In this document: one piece after another, positions 1 through 12,662 of the stretch
Layout: every line of letters begins with the position of its first letter
How positions within the stretch are numbered: the first letter of the stretch is position 1
NCBI RefSeq assembly: GCF_050624435.1
Contig: NC_134545.1
Coordinates: forward strand, 88,626,063-88,690,062
Source: Tenrec ecaudatus
Taxonomy: Eukaryota > Chordata > Mammalia > Afrosoricida > Tenrecidae
DNA length: 64,000 bases
Direction: 5' to 3'
Notes under the pieces: generated by a model
The model's database searches: none
Seen by the model: the letters and a program-made list of their open reading frames with translations, nothing else
Told to the model about the DNA's origin: nothing
Translations under genes and position numbers: made by a program

Positions 1-790
1 GGCCATCAGAAAAGTACTTATCCTTCCCAAGTCTACTGACTCTTCACGAGGTCAGAGAGGGAGGATATCTCGTCATGTGTGGTGTGCCCAGAGGGGCACC
101 AACGGACTACACTTGTCACTCATTGAGCTACTTGAGTACACTTTAGGTGGTTAATGAGTTTTTGAAAATTAATGTGTGAATGTAGGTGTGAGTGATCAGG
201 GTGAGAATTTTGGGGGGAGGAGTGGGTGCCAGGTACAATAGGAAACCCTTATTAACCTTTGCAGATTTCTTTTTCTGGTTTAATTTAAAACGATAGGCAC
301 ATTTCTTCTTGCTCTGTGACTTTGCTCCCCTAAACTGGCCTCACAATAATGACAGCCTACCGGAGATACTGTTACCCAAGTATCCCGAAGCTTTGGCACA
401 CCTACACCTGCCTTCCTAGAAGGTAATGAAAAGAAAAATTCACTGAGAAAGGAGAGGCCAGGGGAAAAATTACCTTCTGTATTTAGTAAGATAGTTCCAA
501 TCTCTAAAATGGTTGATTCCGAATAGCCGACCTTCATGCGTGAGTTTCAAGTCCTGTCCTGTGTCTTTTATCTACATTACTTCACGAGTTGTCTCCTAGT
601 TGTGCTCTTTGCTGTCTTCATTATAATAACAAATAATCTGTCTTTCCTTCTTCCATTTCCAGCTTTGGACCTATTTATTCATTTATCTATATCCATACAT
701 AGCTCTCTATTGCATGTCCACATGAGGAAGACATTGCATATAGAGATACAATTGAGAATGAGATGTCAAGCCAGCGTTGAAGGTATGTGC

Positions 791-794
<4 letters not shown>
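1..794. other. No gene or repeat recognised
   Basis: I see no exon, SINE or LINE match that I can support here. Short open frames exist on both strands but lack splice signals, domains or composition expected of coding sequence. Confidence 0.4.

Positions 795-836
<42 letters not shown>
795..836. repeat. (GA)n microsatellite
   Basis: About 21 uninterrupted GA dinucleotides. It forces Arg-Glu and Ser-Leu runs in the overlapping open frames, which are therefore not genes. Confidence 0.97.
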
Positions 837-840
<4 letters not shown>

Positions 841-1755
841 CCATTGATAAATTCACCACATACATAAATAATTACAATAGAGAGAAGCATGTGATAAAGC
901 CTAAGAGTGAAGAACTGTGGAAATTTGCTTCCAGCAGCCGGAGCCTGCCAGTTCTCTAGGAACGAGGTGGCATTGGACTGGGTCTTAGGGATGAGCGATA
1001 TGAAGACCTGGGAGTTGGAGGGAGATGGAATTTCAAGCCCGGACACACTAAGAGTGAGTCTCGGAGGGCTCACGCTGAGACACAGCGTGTGGAAGGAGAG
1101 GGGATGGGAGTGGTCGGATGTGTCAGTCAGATCTTGGGGAGTCTGGAATGCCCTTTGAGGAGTGGCGGTGTCATTCCGTGAATGAGAGAGAACTATGAGA
1201 AGTCGGAAAAAAATGAATCGAGAGCTGTGCCAACCAAAGATTCTTTTTGCCAGGAACTTGCAGAGAGTGGACGGAAGAAGGAAGACATGAGCTCGGGGAC
1301 TGGTAGAGACACAGTGGAAACAGTTCAGGTGTACGAGGATGAGGACCTGATGGCCATGAACGAGGGAATGAAGGCGGGGCATACCAAGGCTGGGCAGAGA
1401 CTGTGACAGTGCCTGCCCTGCGTTAGGCTGAGAGAGAGGGTGGGCCTAGGATGCAGCTGCAATTTTCCAGGCACACGACAGGCCACAGCAACTGCCCTCT
1501 CTTCCTTGCTCCTCCCTTCTTCGCTCCCTTCCTCGAAAGTCCACCTGCTAGAGGCGACATTCCCGGGAAAGTCATCAGGGGAAAACAAATGTTAGTTTCC
1601 TTTCCCTCTCTTACCGGGATCCTGTGTTTCCTGAACACATTATGAATGGGACGGTTTAAAACAAAGCAAAACAAATTTAGTTTCGAGCAATGTGGACACT
1701 GGGCGATCCCACCCATATGTGATAAGTGTAAGCTTACAATCATGTGGGACCTCTA
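837..1755. other. Unassigned sequence
   Basis: No recognisable repeat or exon. Frames of 60-230 codons on both strands look like chance frames in moderately GC-rich sequence. Confidence 0.35.
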
Positions 1756-1756
1756 A

Positions 1757-1957
1757 CATCCCCAACCAACCCACTACCCTGATGCTGGTTCTAACTCATG
1801 GCGACCCCGTAGGTCAGAGGAGTACAGCCTTGCAGGGTTTCAAATGATCACCTCTTCGCAGACCTACCTACCTGTCTCCCATAGGACGGGATGAGTTCAA
1901 ACCACGAACCTTTGGGTTAGCAGCCACATGCTTTAACCCAGGGCCGCCGAGCCCCAT
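1757..1957 (-). mobile_element. AfroSINE, diverged
   Basis: Read on the - strand it starts with the gggctcggcggccctgg-type head, passes a box-B-like stretch and ends in the element's conserved 3' domain (on + : ctaactcatggcgacccc). It is more diverged than most copies in this window. Confidence 0.75.
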
Positions 1958-1997
1958 TTCTAACACGTCTTCTTCAATGACCCGTAACTTGGTTCAC

Positions 1998-2046
1998 ATA
2001 ACATGACATAACATAACATAACAACATAACATAACATCACATCACT
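1998..2046. repeat. (ATAAC)n simple repeat
   Basis: Imperfect pentanucleotide array of acata/ataac units directly downstream of the AfroSINE head region. Confidence 0.85.
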
Positions 2047-2885
2047 TATAGATTAGTTTTATGAGGAAACAACAATGAGGCAGAGTAAAAGAGGTGAAGT
2101 GTTAGCCTAAGTAGATTTATTGCTTCATAATTATAGGGGGAAATTCCTTGTGTTCCCAAAGACTCCCTCCTATTAACGGAAGAAATGGAAATCCTTTGGT
2201 CACAGTGAGGAGTCATTTCTAGTCTTACATTGGCCCAGCCTGCAGTGCTAAGCCTCCTGTGAACTGGGGCACACCGCGTTATCTGCACTGTTCAGAAATG
2301 ACATGGGAGACCTTCCAGAAGCATCAAGAAGAAGGGGAAGATGTGAATCATTTCATATAAAAGCTCAGCGGTTGTTTGAAATTTATGGAAGGCTTGATCC
2401 ACACTGGGGAGTGTCTAGGGCTCCTCTAACAGAAATCCCACGCGTGGCTTTAACAAATTACATTTTCCTACAGCTCAGGAAACTAGAAGCCCACATTCAG
2501 AGGGCTGGCTCCAGGGCTGACTGTTTGCATGTGTGGGATCTGGAAACAGTTTCCTATCTCTTCAGCTTCTGCTCTGATGCCTTATCTTCATGTAGCTTGG
2601 CATCTCTCTCCTCCATCCCTGCTAGCTAGTTTGCCTCTAACCTCTTTCATATCTCCTAAGAGATGAACTCAAGCTACAGCTTGAATTATCTGCTTTACTT
2701 TTTATTTTAAAAAATGTTTTTCTGTACGTGAAACCCAGGCTGGGTAAAGCTATAGAGACCGTAACTAGAGTTCCTGGCCTTGGGGATATGGTAAGGAAGG
2801 TGGAGGAAAATGGTAGCTAATAATGGAATGTTGAGGACAAGAATGAAGAAAATGCTCATCATCATGGATTGTGGTGATGATTGCA
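2047..2885. other. Unassigned unique sequence
   Basis: No gene, RNA gene or repeat that I can name. An open frame at 2303-2629 has no splice context or recognisable domain. Confidence 0.35.
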
Positions 2886-2895
2886 CAGTTCATCT

Positions 2896-4222
2896 ATTAA
2901 AAATCATTTTACTGGGGGCTCTTATAGCTCTTATCAAATCCATCCATCCATTGTGTCAAGCACATTTGTACATGTGTTGCCCTCATCATTTTCAAAACAT
3001 TTGCTTTCTACTTGAGCCCTTGATTTCAGCTCATTCCCCCTGCCCCCTCTCTCCCTCACGAATTCTTGATAATGTATAATTTTTTTTCATGTCATATACT
3101 GACCACTGTCTCCCTTCACTCACTTTTCTGTTGTTCATCCCCCTGGTAGAGGGTTATATGCCAATCATTGTGATTACTTCCCCCTTCCCCTACCCCCCTT
3201 CTCCTTCCCTTCCCGGTATCGCTACTCTCATTATTGGTCCTGAGGGGCTTATCTGTCCTGGAATCCCTGTATCAAGAGCTCTTATCTGTACCCGTGCACA
3301 TGCTCTGGTCTAGCCGGATTATTAAGGTAAAATTGGGATCATGATAGGGTGGAGGGACGGAAGCATTAAAGAACTAGAGGGAAGTTGTATGTTTCATTGG
3401 TGCTATACTGCACCCTGACTGGCTTGTCTATTCCTCGTGATCCTTCTGTAAGGGGATGTCCAATTGCCTACAGATGGGCTTTGAGTCTCCACTCTGAACT
3501 ACCCCTCATTTGCATCAATATGATTTTTTGTTCTGGGTCTTTGATACCTGATCCCATCAACATCTCATGATCACACAAGCTGGTGTGCTTCTTCCATGTG
3601 GGCTTTGTTGCTTCTCAGCTAGATGGTCGCTTGTTGATCTTCAAGCCTTTAAGACTCCAGATGCTATACCTTTTGATAGCTGGGCACCATCAGCTTTCTT
3701 TACCACATTTGCTTATACACCCATTTTGTCTACAGTGATCATGTTGGGAAGGTGAGCATCACAGAATGCCAGGTTATTAGAACAAAGTGTGCATTGAGGG
3801 AGTACTTGAGTAAAAGCCCGATGTCCATCTGCTACCTTAACATATAAATATATGTACATAGATCTATTTCCCTATAGTTATATATAAATATATTTATATA
3901 TGTATATGGCTATATTTAGACCTCTGTAAATGTCCTTTGCCTCCTAGTTCTTTCCTCTATTTCCTTTTACTTTCCTCTTGTCTCACTATCATGTTCAACC
4001 ATTATTTTGGTTTCAGTAATTCATTTCAGCTACATTTCACTTGATCAAGCCCCACCAGGCATCTTAAGCCCTCCTTGCTATCAATTTTAGATCACTTGTT
4101 CCTTTTTTCCTGGGTTTGTTGGCACCCCTCTCCTTTCCTCTGTCTCCCACTTTCCCATGTCCCTGGAGCTGTCAGTCCCGTTGTTTTTTTCCTCTGGATT
4201 GTTTATCTGTACAACTCATCTT
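2896..4222 (-). mobile_element. A-tailed retroposon, 3' fragment (about 1.3 kb)
   Basis: This is the - strand copy of a family that recurs about nine times in the window. On its sense strand it ends in agcccc-caataaaatga then an A-rich tail; here that appears as an aaaaatcattttactggggg start on +. Weakly matching 12-base flanks (2886-2897 acagttcatcta; 4211-4222 acaactcatctt) may be the target duplication. The inner part contains the family's AT-rich tatataaatatatt block near 3840-3910. Confidence 0.7.
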
Positions 4223-4227
4223 GATGT

Positions 4228-4290
4228 GATTGAACTATTGAATTATGGTATGCGAATTATATGACAATAAATTGTCAAAAACGCATCCTA
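4228..4290 (+). mobile_element. Old L1-type 3' end, fragment
   Basis: The motif ttgaactattgaattatgg followed by a tgacaataaa-like signal resembles the 3' end of old mammalian L1 elements. It is short and diverged. Confidence 0.4.
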
Positions 4291-4774
4291 CATTGATCCT
4301 TCCTTATTTACAGACATAGACAGCTCATTGCTCAATGGGATTGGAATCATAGGCACAGAGGTTAGATTTTACCATCTTGAGAAGTGAGGAGGTATCATTC
4401 AATCTATAACATGGAACAAGGAAACCAATTCAACAAAACAGCAGGAAGCCATGGGGAAACTGGATTTATTATTGGATTTTAGTGACTTCTAGCCTAAAGA
4501 TGTGAAAAGGCTGCTTCAGGTGATAAGCATTCCCTTGTACTGTAGGCTATGATTCAGAAGCCTGGCTTCGATTTAACCAAACATGTTCACACAAGGACTA
4601 TCTTTATTAAAATGAAGTCCACACCCAATTATTTGGTTTGTGGTTGCCACTATTTTCCTTATGGGTGTATATCTTGCAAAGAGACTCAAGCTGAAAATCC
4701 GTTCTCATTGCCTGACATACTCATTGACTCAACAATCCACTGAATAAAATCCACTCATCTAAAAGCTTCTAAAG

Positions 4775-4964
4775 CAGCTGTTCTCAACCTGTGGATCGCA
4801 TCCCCTTTGGGGGTCAAACGACCCTTTCACAGGGGTCGCCTGATTTATAACAGTAGCAAAATGACAGTTATGAAGTAGCAATGAAAATAATGTTATGGTT
4901 GGGGTCGCCACACATGAGGAGTTGTATGAAAGGGTCGCAGCCTGAGGAAGGTTGAGGACCACTG
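4775..4964 (+). mobile_element. SPIN-type hAT MITE
   Basis: Terminal inverted repeats cagctgttctcaacctgtgg and (reverse complement) cagtggtcctcaaccttcc enclose the typical internal motifs gggtcaaacgaccctttcac and ataacagtagcaaaatgaca. Length is 190 bp with no transposase, so it is non-autonomous. The 8-bp flanks (ttctaaag / ctcttaac) agree at 5 of 8 positions, as expected for an eroded hAT duplication. Confidence 0.88.
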
Positions 4965-5149
4965 CTCTTAACGATTGTTGGTCCAGTTGTTGCAACCTGT
5001 GTGTTAAGGACGCTGATGGTTCATGCTTGCTTTAATTGCTATGAAAACTATACATCAAACATTCACCTCTTCTACAATTTCTACATGTAAAATTCAGTCA
5101 TATCAATTACATTCTTCACATTGTACGACCACTGTCACTGTCCTTTTCC

Positions 5150-5550
5150 GAATTAGTCAACCATCAAGTCAGTTCCGACTCGTAGCATCTTCCTAATTGT
5201 TGTTACATTTGAATCCATTGATGCAGAGACCTTGTCAATCCATCTAACAAACATTTCCCTCTTTTTTGTTGCCCGTATACGTCACCAAGAATGGTATCCT
5301 TTTTCAGGGACTAGTCTCTCTTGAGAACATGTCCAAAGTAATATGTTCTAAGGAGCATTCTGGCTGTACTTCTTTCAAGACAGACTCCCCCCCCCCCCCT
5401 CAATATTCTTTACTGGCACCGTAGTTAACATATGCTCATTCTTCTTTGTTATTATTTATTCAATATCCAACTTTCATATGCAGACAAGGCCATTGAAAAT
5501 ATCATGGCTTGAGTCAGGTGTGCTTTAATCCTCAAAGTGATATCTTTGCT
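5150..5550 (-). mobile_element. RTE (BovB-like) LINE fragment
   Basis: Antisense of the RTE region between the reverse transcriptase and C-terminus: ttctaaggagcattctggct and aatatcatggcttgagtcag match the afrotherian RTE family seen more fully at 50.2-57.8 kb. Interrupted by a poly-C run near 5388. Truncated at both ends. Confidence 0.7.
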
Positions 5551-5554
5551 ATTC

Positions 5555-5740
5555 AACACCTAAAGCTGTTGACTCATTTCTGACTCAGAGAGCCTACACA
5601 GGGTTTCCGAGGCTGTAATTCTTGACAGGAGCAGATAGCCTCATCTTTCTCCTGAGGAGAAGCTGGTGACTTTGAACTTTGGACCTTGTAGTCACATATT
5701 CAATGCTTACCCGGACAGCACTACTGAGGGTTGGTTTAAA
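5555..5740 (-). mobile_element. AfroSINE
   Basis: Contains the antisense AfroSINE landmarks ggtttccgaggctgtaat, gcctcatctttctcctgagg and a degenerate head. It abuts the compound microsatellite that follows. Confidence 0.8.
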
Positions 5741-5765
5741 ATCAGGGTGTGCAACTCCTCCTACT

Positions 5766-5891
<126 letters not shown>

Positions 5892-6261
5892 TTATTTAAG
5901 TGATTTGGGACCTTGTGCCATTCCCCATAAAGTTGAAAATTGGCTTTTCTATTCTGCAATAAAAGCTGTTGGACTTAATATTGGGGTTATGTTGAACACA
6001 CATATAGATTTCTTTGGGTAATATTGACATCTTTACAATATTTAGTCTTACAATCCATGAACATAGAACATCTCTCCATTTATTTAAGTCTTCTTTAATC
6101 TTTATCAACAGTGTTTTTTCCTCCTTATATTTTTAAAAATCAGGAGTTAATACATATATCATCCCATAGTTCAATTACTTCAAGCAGTATTACACAATTG
6201 CTATCACAATCAGTTCAACAGTGTTTTATAGTTTTCATTATGTAAGTTCTTCATGTTCCTG

Positions 6262-6472
6262 GACAAAAGCCCTGGCTCTAGTAGTTAAACATTGAGCCGC
6301 AATCTGCAAGGCCAACCAAGGTTCAAAACCACCAGTCGGTCTTAGAAAGGAAGATAGGGCTCTTACTCCAACAAAGAGTTACAGTAGTCTTGGAAACCCA
6401 AGGGGGCAGTTCATCCATGTCCTATCGGATCGCTAGAGGTTGGCATTGACTCCGTGGCAGTGAGTTTTTTTG
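6262..6472 (+). mobile_element. AfroSINE inserted in L1
   Basis: Full-length AfroSINE from an aagccctggctctagtag head to a gtggcagtgagttttttt tail. It is flanked by a near-perfect duplication, tcatgttcctg at about 6251 and tcatgtccctg at about 6473, showing insertion into the older L1. Confidence 0.9.
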
Positions 6473-8109
6473 GTCATGTCCCTGATTAGACGTATTTTAG
6501 GTATTTTATTCTCATAGATAGTATTGTAAACAGAATTGTTTCCCTAATTTCCCTTTCATATTTCTCATTGCTGGTATATTAAAACTCATCTTAATTTTTG
6601 CTTGTTGACCTTGTGTCCTACAAGTTTGCTAAATTTCTCTACTCACTCTAGAGGTTTTGCTGTGGACTCTGGAATGTTCTGTATATACAATCATATCATC
6701 TACAAACAGAGATAATTTTACCTCTTTTCAAATCTGGTTACTTATTATTTCTTTTTAGTGTCTTATTACTCTGAGGAGGACTTTGAATACAATATTAAAT
6801 AGAAGTGGTGAGGGCAGGCATCCTTGTGTTGTTCTCAATTTCAGGGGGGAAATTATCAGTCTCCATTAAATATAGTGGTCTCTCGCCATTAAATATAGTG
6901 TTAGCTGTTGGCTTTTTACATATGCCTTGGGTCATATTGAGAAAGTTTTCTTCTATTCCAATCTACTTTAGGGTTTTATCAAGAAAGGCTATTGGATTTT
7001 ATCAGATGTTTTTTTGTGCATCCATAGAGATTATCCTGTGGTTCTTTCCCTTTCTTTTATTGATGTGATGTATTAAATTGATTGATTTTCTGTTTTGAAC
7101 CATCCCTGTGTTCCTGAAAAAAAAAATCCCACTTGTATGATAGGACTGTCAATATGCTGCTGGATTCTGTTGAGGGTTTTTGCATCTCTGTTCTTAAGCG
7201 GGATTGGCCTGTAGTTTTCTTTTCTTGTGGTGTCTTGATCTGGTTTGGGTACAAGGGTAATGTTTGCTTCATAGGCTGAATTAGGGAGTATCCCATTTTT
7301 TTCTATACTCTGCAATAGTTTGAGTAGAATTGGTGCCCAACTCTGAATATTTGGTAGAATTTACTAATGAAGCCACTTGGGTCTGGATTTAAAAATAATT
7401 TAAAAAAATTAATGACTCAATCAAGTTCTTCTTTTGTTAGAGATCTGGTCAAAGTTTCTATGTCAGTCTTCACTAGTTTAAGTAGGTAATGTGTTTTTAG
7501 AATTTTGTCCAAATTTTCAAATTTGTTATAGTACAGTTCTTCATAGTATTTTGTTATCCTTTGAATTTCAGCTGGCTCTGTCATCTCCCATTTCATTTCT
7601 TATTCATCTTATGGTCATTTTCTCCTTTTCCTTTGTTAGATTTGTCCATTTCATTAATCCTTTCAAAGAATCAATTTCAGTGTTGCTAATTCTTTCTAAT
7701 TTTTTTATTTCATTTCTTTTTGGTCTATTCTTAATTACGTTTCTTCTAGTGACTGTAGGCTTACCTTGCTATTCTTTTTCTACTATAATTGTAGAGTTGT
7801 ATATTTTGATCTTCAATTTTGTTAGCATTTATGTGTTTGAATCACTTTTACTGATTGCATATATATATTTATTATGGCCAATGTAGTTCAATCGACCCTT
7901 TAACCTTTATTATCTCCTCTGCTGGATTTTGTCTTCAAGTCTATTTAATCAGAAATTAATAGTGCCACTCTTGCTCTTTTATGATTACCATGGTTGATAT
8001 ATTTTTTCCATCCTTTTAATTTTGTCTTTATTACTAAGGTGTATATCTTGGAGACAGTATATTGATAGATCCTCTTTCATTATCTATTCTATCTATTATA
8101 CTGTTTCTT

Positions 8110-9047
8110 TTAAAAAATCATTTTACTGGGGGCTCATACAACTCTTATCACAATCCATACATATATCAACCGTATAAAGCACATTTGTACATTTGTTAAT
8201 CTCATCTTTCTCAAAACATTTGCTTTCCATTTAAGCCCCTGGCATCAGCTCCTAATATCCCCCCTCCCTCTCTGATCCTCCCTCCCTCATGAACCCCTGA
8301 TAATTAATAAATTATTATCCTGTCATATCTTACACTGTCCAATGTCTCCCTTCACCCACTTTTCTGTTGTTATTTCCCCAGGGAGGAGGTTATATGTAGA
8401 TCCCTGTAATCGGTTCCCCCTTCTTACCCACCCCCCCCCTTCCTCCACTCTCCCGGTATCGCTACTCTCACCATGGGTCCCGAAGGGATCATCTGTCCTG
8501 GATTCCCTGTGTTTCCAATTCCTATCTGTACCAGTGTACATCCTCTGGTCTAGCCAGATTTGTAAGGTAGAATTGGGATCATGATAGTGGGAGGAAGAAG
8601 CATTTAAGAACTAGAGGAAAGTTGTTTGTTTCATCATTGCTACACTGCACCCTGACTGGCTCGTCTCCTCCCAAGACCATTCTGTAAGGGGATGTCGAGT
8701 TACCTACAGATGGTCTTTCGTTCCCCACTCTGCACACCCCCTCATTCACAATGATATGATTTTTTGTTCTTTGATGCCTGATACCTCATCCCTTTGACAT
8801 CTCATGATCACACAGGCTGGTGTGCTTCTTTCACGTGGGCTTTGTTGCTTCTGAGCTAGATGACCGCTTGTTTGCTTTCAAGCCTTTAAGACCCCGGATG
8901 CTATATCTTTTGATAGCCAGGCACCATCAGCTTTCTTCACCACATTTGCTTATGTACCCACTTTGTCTTCAGTGATCATGTTGGGAAGGTGAGGATCATG
9001 GAATGCCAGTTTAATAAAACAAAGTGTTCTTGCATTGAGGGAGTACT
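8110..9047 (-). mobile_element. A-tailed retroposon inserted in L1 ORF2
   Basis: A 0.94-kb, 5'-truncated copy of the ccccaataaaatg retroposon family on the - strand, starting on + with an A/T-rich tail complement and ctgggggctcatacaactct. Direct repeats ctgtttctt at about 8101 and 9049 flank it. It lies in the same orientation as the L1 it interrupts. Confidence 0.85.
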
Positions 9048-10090
9048 CTGTTTCTTCATGAGTGTATTTGATCCATTTATGTTCAGTGAAAGTGTAATAG
9101 ATATGAATTTATTGTCGTCATTTCGCTGGTGTTTTGTTTTGTTTGGGGAGAGGCCTGTTGGTTTCTTTTTGCACATACTTTCTATGTGGAGCTCGTTTGG
9201 TTCTTATCATTTTCTTAATTGTTTTCTAGTATTTACTAAATATTTATGATCTTTTTCTTTTGCATCTTGATGAGCCATTTTATTAATTTCCTTTTAGATT
9301 ACCCTGTAATTTGTGACTTTCTTCCCATTTAAAAGTTTGTTTTATTTTGAAAAATACTTGACTTCTTGTCCATACTGAAATTCTGTAAGTGCACTATTTA
9401 TCCCCTATTTTTACTTTGTGATTGTCTTCATTTAACTCTGGTTCACTATTTTCACTCTTGTAGGCTTGTTTTACTTTAGAGAGTTCTATGTCTGAGTTGA
9501 CTTCTGGTTGTTGTTTTAATGTATGTTAATCTCGTTATTTTTTCTTATAAATTTTTTTTTACAAATACTCTTAACTTGTTTATCTGAAAATGTCCTAATT
9601 TTTCCATCATATCTGTGGGACAATTTTGCTAGGTATATGAATCTCGGTTGGAAATATTTTTCTTTCTGAATTTTGTCTATGTCATCCCATTTTTGCTTGA
9701 ATGATTTCTGCTGAGAAATCAGAGTTTACTCATATTGGCTTTCCTTTTAAAGTAATTTTTCATTTTTTCCCAAGCTGCTTTCAGAATTCCCCCCTGGTCT
9801 TTGGTTTTGGAAAGTTTGATGATGCTGTCTTAGTGATTTAGGGTGGTGCTGGCTGCAGTGGGGGGTTGAATCTATCTTGATAAGGGTTTGTTCAGCTCTT
9901 TGAATGCATAGCTGATCTTCCATATTAGGAAAATTTCTTCTAAGAATTTGTTGACAATTTTTTGTCTCTTCTGGTTCTGGAATTCTGATCACCAGTAAAT
10001 TGTTCACATAGTTCTTAGATTTTCTTTTCAAAAAAGAGGGCTTTTTAAGGTTTTCTTGTTATTATACTTTTTCTGATTGTTCCTCTAATG

Positions 10091-10281
10091 CAGTGGTTCT
10101 CAACCTTCCTAATGCCGTGACCCTTTAATACAGTTCCTCATATTGTGGTTAACCACAAACATAAAATTATTTTCGTTGTTACTTCATAACTGTCATTTTG
10201 CTACTGTTATGAATTGGGTGACCCCTGTGAAAGGGTCATTTGACCCCAAAGGGGTTGTGACCCACAGGTTGAGAACCACTA
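10091..10281 (-). mobile_element. SPIN-type hAT MITE inserted in L1
   Basis: 191-bp element in reverse orientation to the 4775 copy. TIRs are cagtggttctcaaccttcct at left and aggttgagaaccacta at right. The 8-bp flanks ctctaatg and ctctagca share the first five bases and fit the usual hAT tctag-like target. Confidence 0.9.
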
Positions 10282-10371
10282 CTCTAGCAGATTAATATTG
10301 AGATATTTGTCTCCAATATCACTAAATTGGTCTTTTTGATAGTTAGGTTTTCTGTGGCTCCCATAGGAACA

Positions 10372-10820
10372 TGTGTGTGGAGTTTAGACTGTTAATCAGG
10401 TTGCAGCTTGATTGGAGGGTGACCCGAGATACAGGAGTCTCTGAGGCTGGCCTCCTTCTCTCTTTTTCCCTGGAGGCAGACCTCCCAGTCTCTCTCTGCT
10501 TTCATCTCTGTGTTGACAAGCCACGTGGAACCGTGTTGAGACTTGCTAGCGCACTGGAGGTGCTTCCATCACCACTGGATCCACCAGACTTTGCACACAC
10601 TGGCCTGTGATCTTCCTGAATTTTGTGTTATTGTGTGGACTTTGTGAATCTGAAGAAGGATTTATGGATTAGTAACAGACTTATGACCTAGTATTGGACT
10701 TATGGACTTGATCTGGGCTGGGCTGTTTTATTGGTGCACAATTACTCCTTAATATAATGCTCTTTCTTACACATCTGTGAGTGTCTCTGGATTTGTTTCT
10801 CTAGTCAATCATGTCTAACA
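10372..10820 (+). mobile_element. Solo LTR, ERVL-type (fossil)
   Basis: About 450 bp running from TG to CA and ending in a ttgtttctctagtcaa ... ctaaca terminus typical of ERVL-class LTRs. It resembles the LTR at 56190-56576. No internal retroviral sequence lies beside it, so it is a solo LTR, inserted into the L1. Flank duplication is not clear, implying an old insertion. Confidence 0.65.
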
Positions 10821-11754
10821 GAGTCTTCTATTGCTTAAATTCTCCTCTATTGTCTTTCCAATGCCTTATCTATGTTTAAAATCTCAGTATGATTTTCTGA
10901 ATTTCTATTCGTTGTTTCTATATGGTTTCTGAGTTTTAAATTTATTTTGTCAGTTTGTTCTTGTAGTATTTCATTGCTTCTTTTAAAGTTTTGCCTGCAT
11001 TTCCCTTGGTTTTGTTTGAAGCTTTTTTGATCTTTCCCTCAAGCTGTTTGTAAATACTATATATCACTAAAAAAAGAATCATTACCAGGTAATTCCAATA
11101 CTATTTTTCCTCAAAAGATTTTTCTGGCTCTGTAATTTGGTTACTTATTTAATGCAATCTGGCTTACTTCTTCATGTGAACTGAAATTGTGTGCTGTCTC
11201 CAAAATGTAATGGTGGTGTTATATCTTTATTTAATTGGTGGTTATACGTTGATGTGTTCTTAGGCACTCCCTACTCACTGGTGGAAGTGATCAAGACTGA
11301 GAAGCTGTGTGCAGTTCTCTGCTATCCAGGTAGTGAAAGCTGGTGTTGGCCATGGGCTATCATTGATAATGTGGTACAGGATGGGAGGTGGCCCTCGCTG
11401 GGTAAGTGGGACTTTCCGTTCTATAGATATTATTATGGGTGCTTATGGTGGTTCTGGACAAGTAGAGTTAACTACCAACTCACTGTGCCAATCAAATAAT
11501 GTTTGCAAAATTCATAATGGCTACATTGTGACAAGGCAGCTGACCATTTACCTGTTCTGTATGTCTCCTTTCTTGCTACTTTTAGTCAACTTTTCTCCTA
11601 GTAGCTATTTATTCTTCTTCTTTTCCCTTTCTCCAAAAGCTTAGGGTTCCAGGATTATCTTCCGTACATGGTTCATCTGGTCTCTCGTGTCTTTGTTGTA
11701 GAGGATCTAAGTAGTGTGACTGCTAATCAACCATCTTGGCAGAAGTTCCTCTTT

Positions 11755-12130
11755 TTCTCTACTACTGATTTCTAGTTTCACTCCATGTTGCTAGAGAAAA
11801 TATTCTTTTGTGATTTCAATTTTAAAATGATATTAAAATCTATTTTGTGACTACAATGTGGTCTATCTTGGATAGATATGCATGTGCAGTAGATTAAAAT
11901 GTATACTGTGCAAATTTCTGAAGAAAGGATGAGGTTTGGTTCCAAATTTATCTTTTAACAGAAGAATGTTCAGCTGCTGCCTTTATATTTGTTGGAAAGA
12001 TTATCCTTTTCTCATTGAGCAGATTTGTCAAAATCAACTGACCCTCTAAGTTTGGGTCTAGTTATGACTTCTCTATTGTGCCGTATTGATATGTGTCCAT
12101 TCTTTCACCACTACAATCCACTCGCTTGGT
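11755..12130 (-). mobile_element. Older L1 ORF2 fragment
   Basis: Antisense L1 ORF2 landmarks: ctctactactgatttctag, atgtggtctatcttgga and tgtcaaaatcaactgacc in the expected order. More diverged than the L1 to its left. Confidence 0.6.
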
Positions 12131-12662
12131 TTATGAAATTGCATAGTGAGCCTTGGAATCAAAGCATGCATTCCACAATGTTTGTCTTCCAAGGATTTTT
12201 TATCTTCTAGTTCCTTCGTTTCCCCACATATATCCTGGCACCCCACAATGTCCTGCTGACACTTCCAGCTCAACATGTAGACCATCTGACTCGCTGCTTT
12301 TCCTATGTGGCTCATTATAAATACCCAGCTAATAGTCACTGAGAGTTGAATGAGAGAAAGCGGGGGAAAGGAGAACAGAAAAGTTTGAGAACAAACAATA
12401 CAATGAAAAGGGGAGAAGAGAAGGGGAGGGAGGCGAGGAGGGGAAGCAAGTGGCTGGATGGAGGATGAGAAAATATTTTATTTTTTCCCTTTCAAACCAG
12501 TCAAAGGTTGAAGGAACATGGGGGTCTCTGAAGAACCAGAATACCCCTTCCACCTCATTCCACTTTCAGGCATTTTGTTGTTGTTATTGCCTATGATCTG
12601 GTTGGCAATGTTTTGTGACTACAGTGAAGGGAAAGGCTTATGGTACATGTTCATCTTTGCAG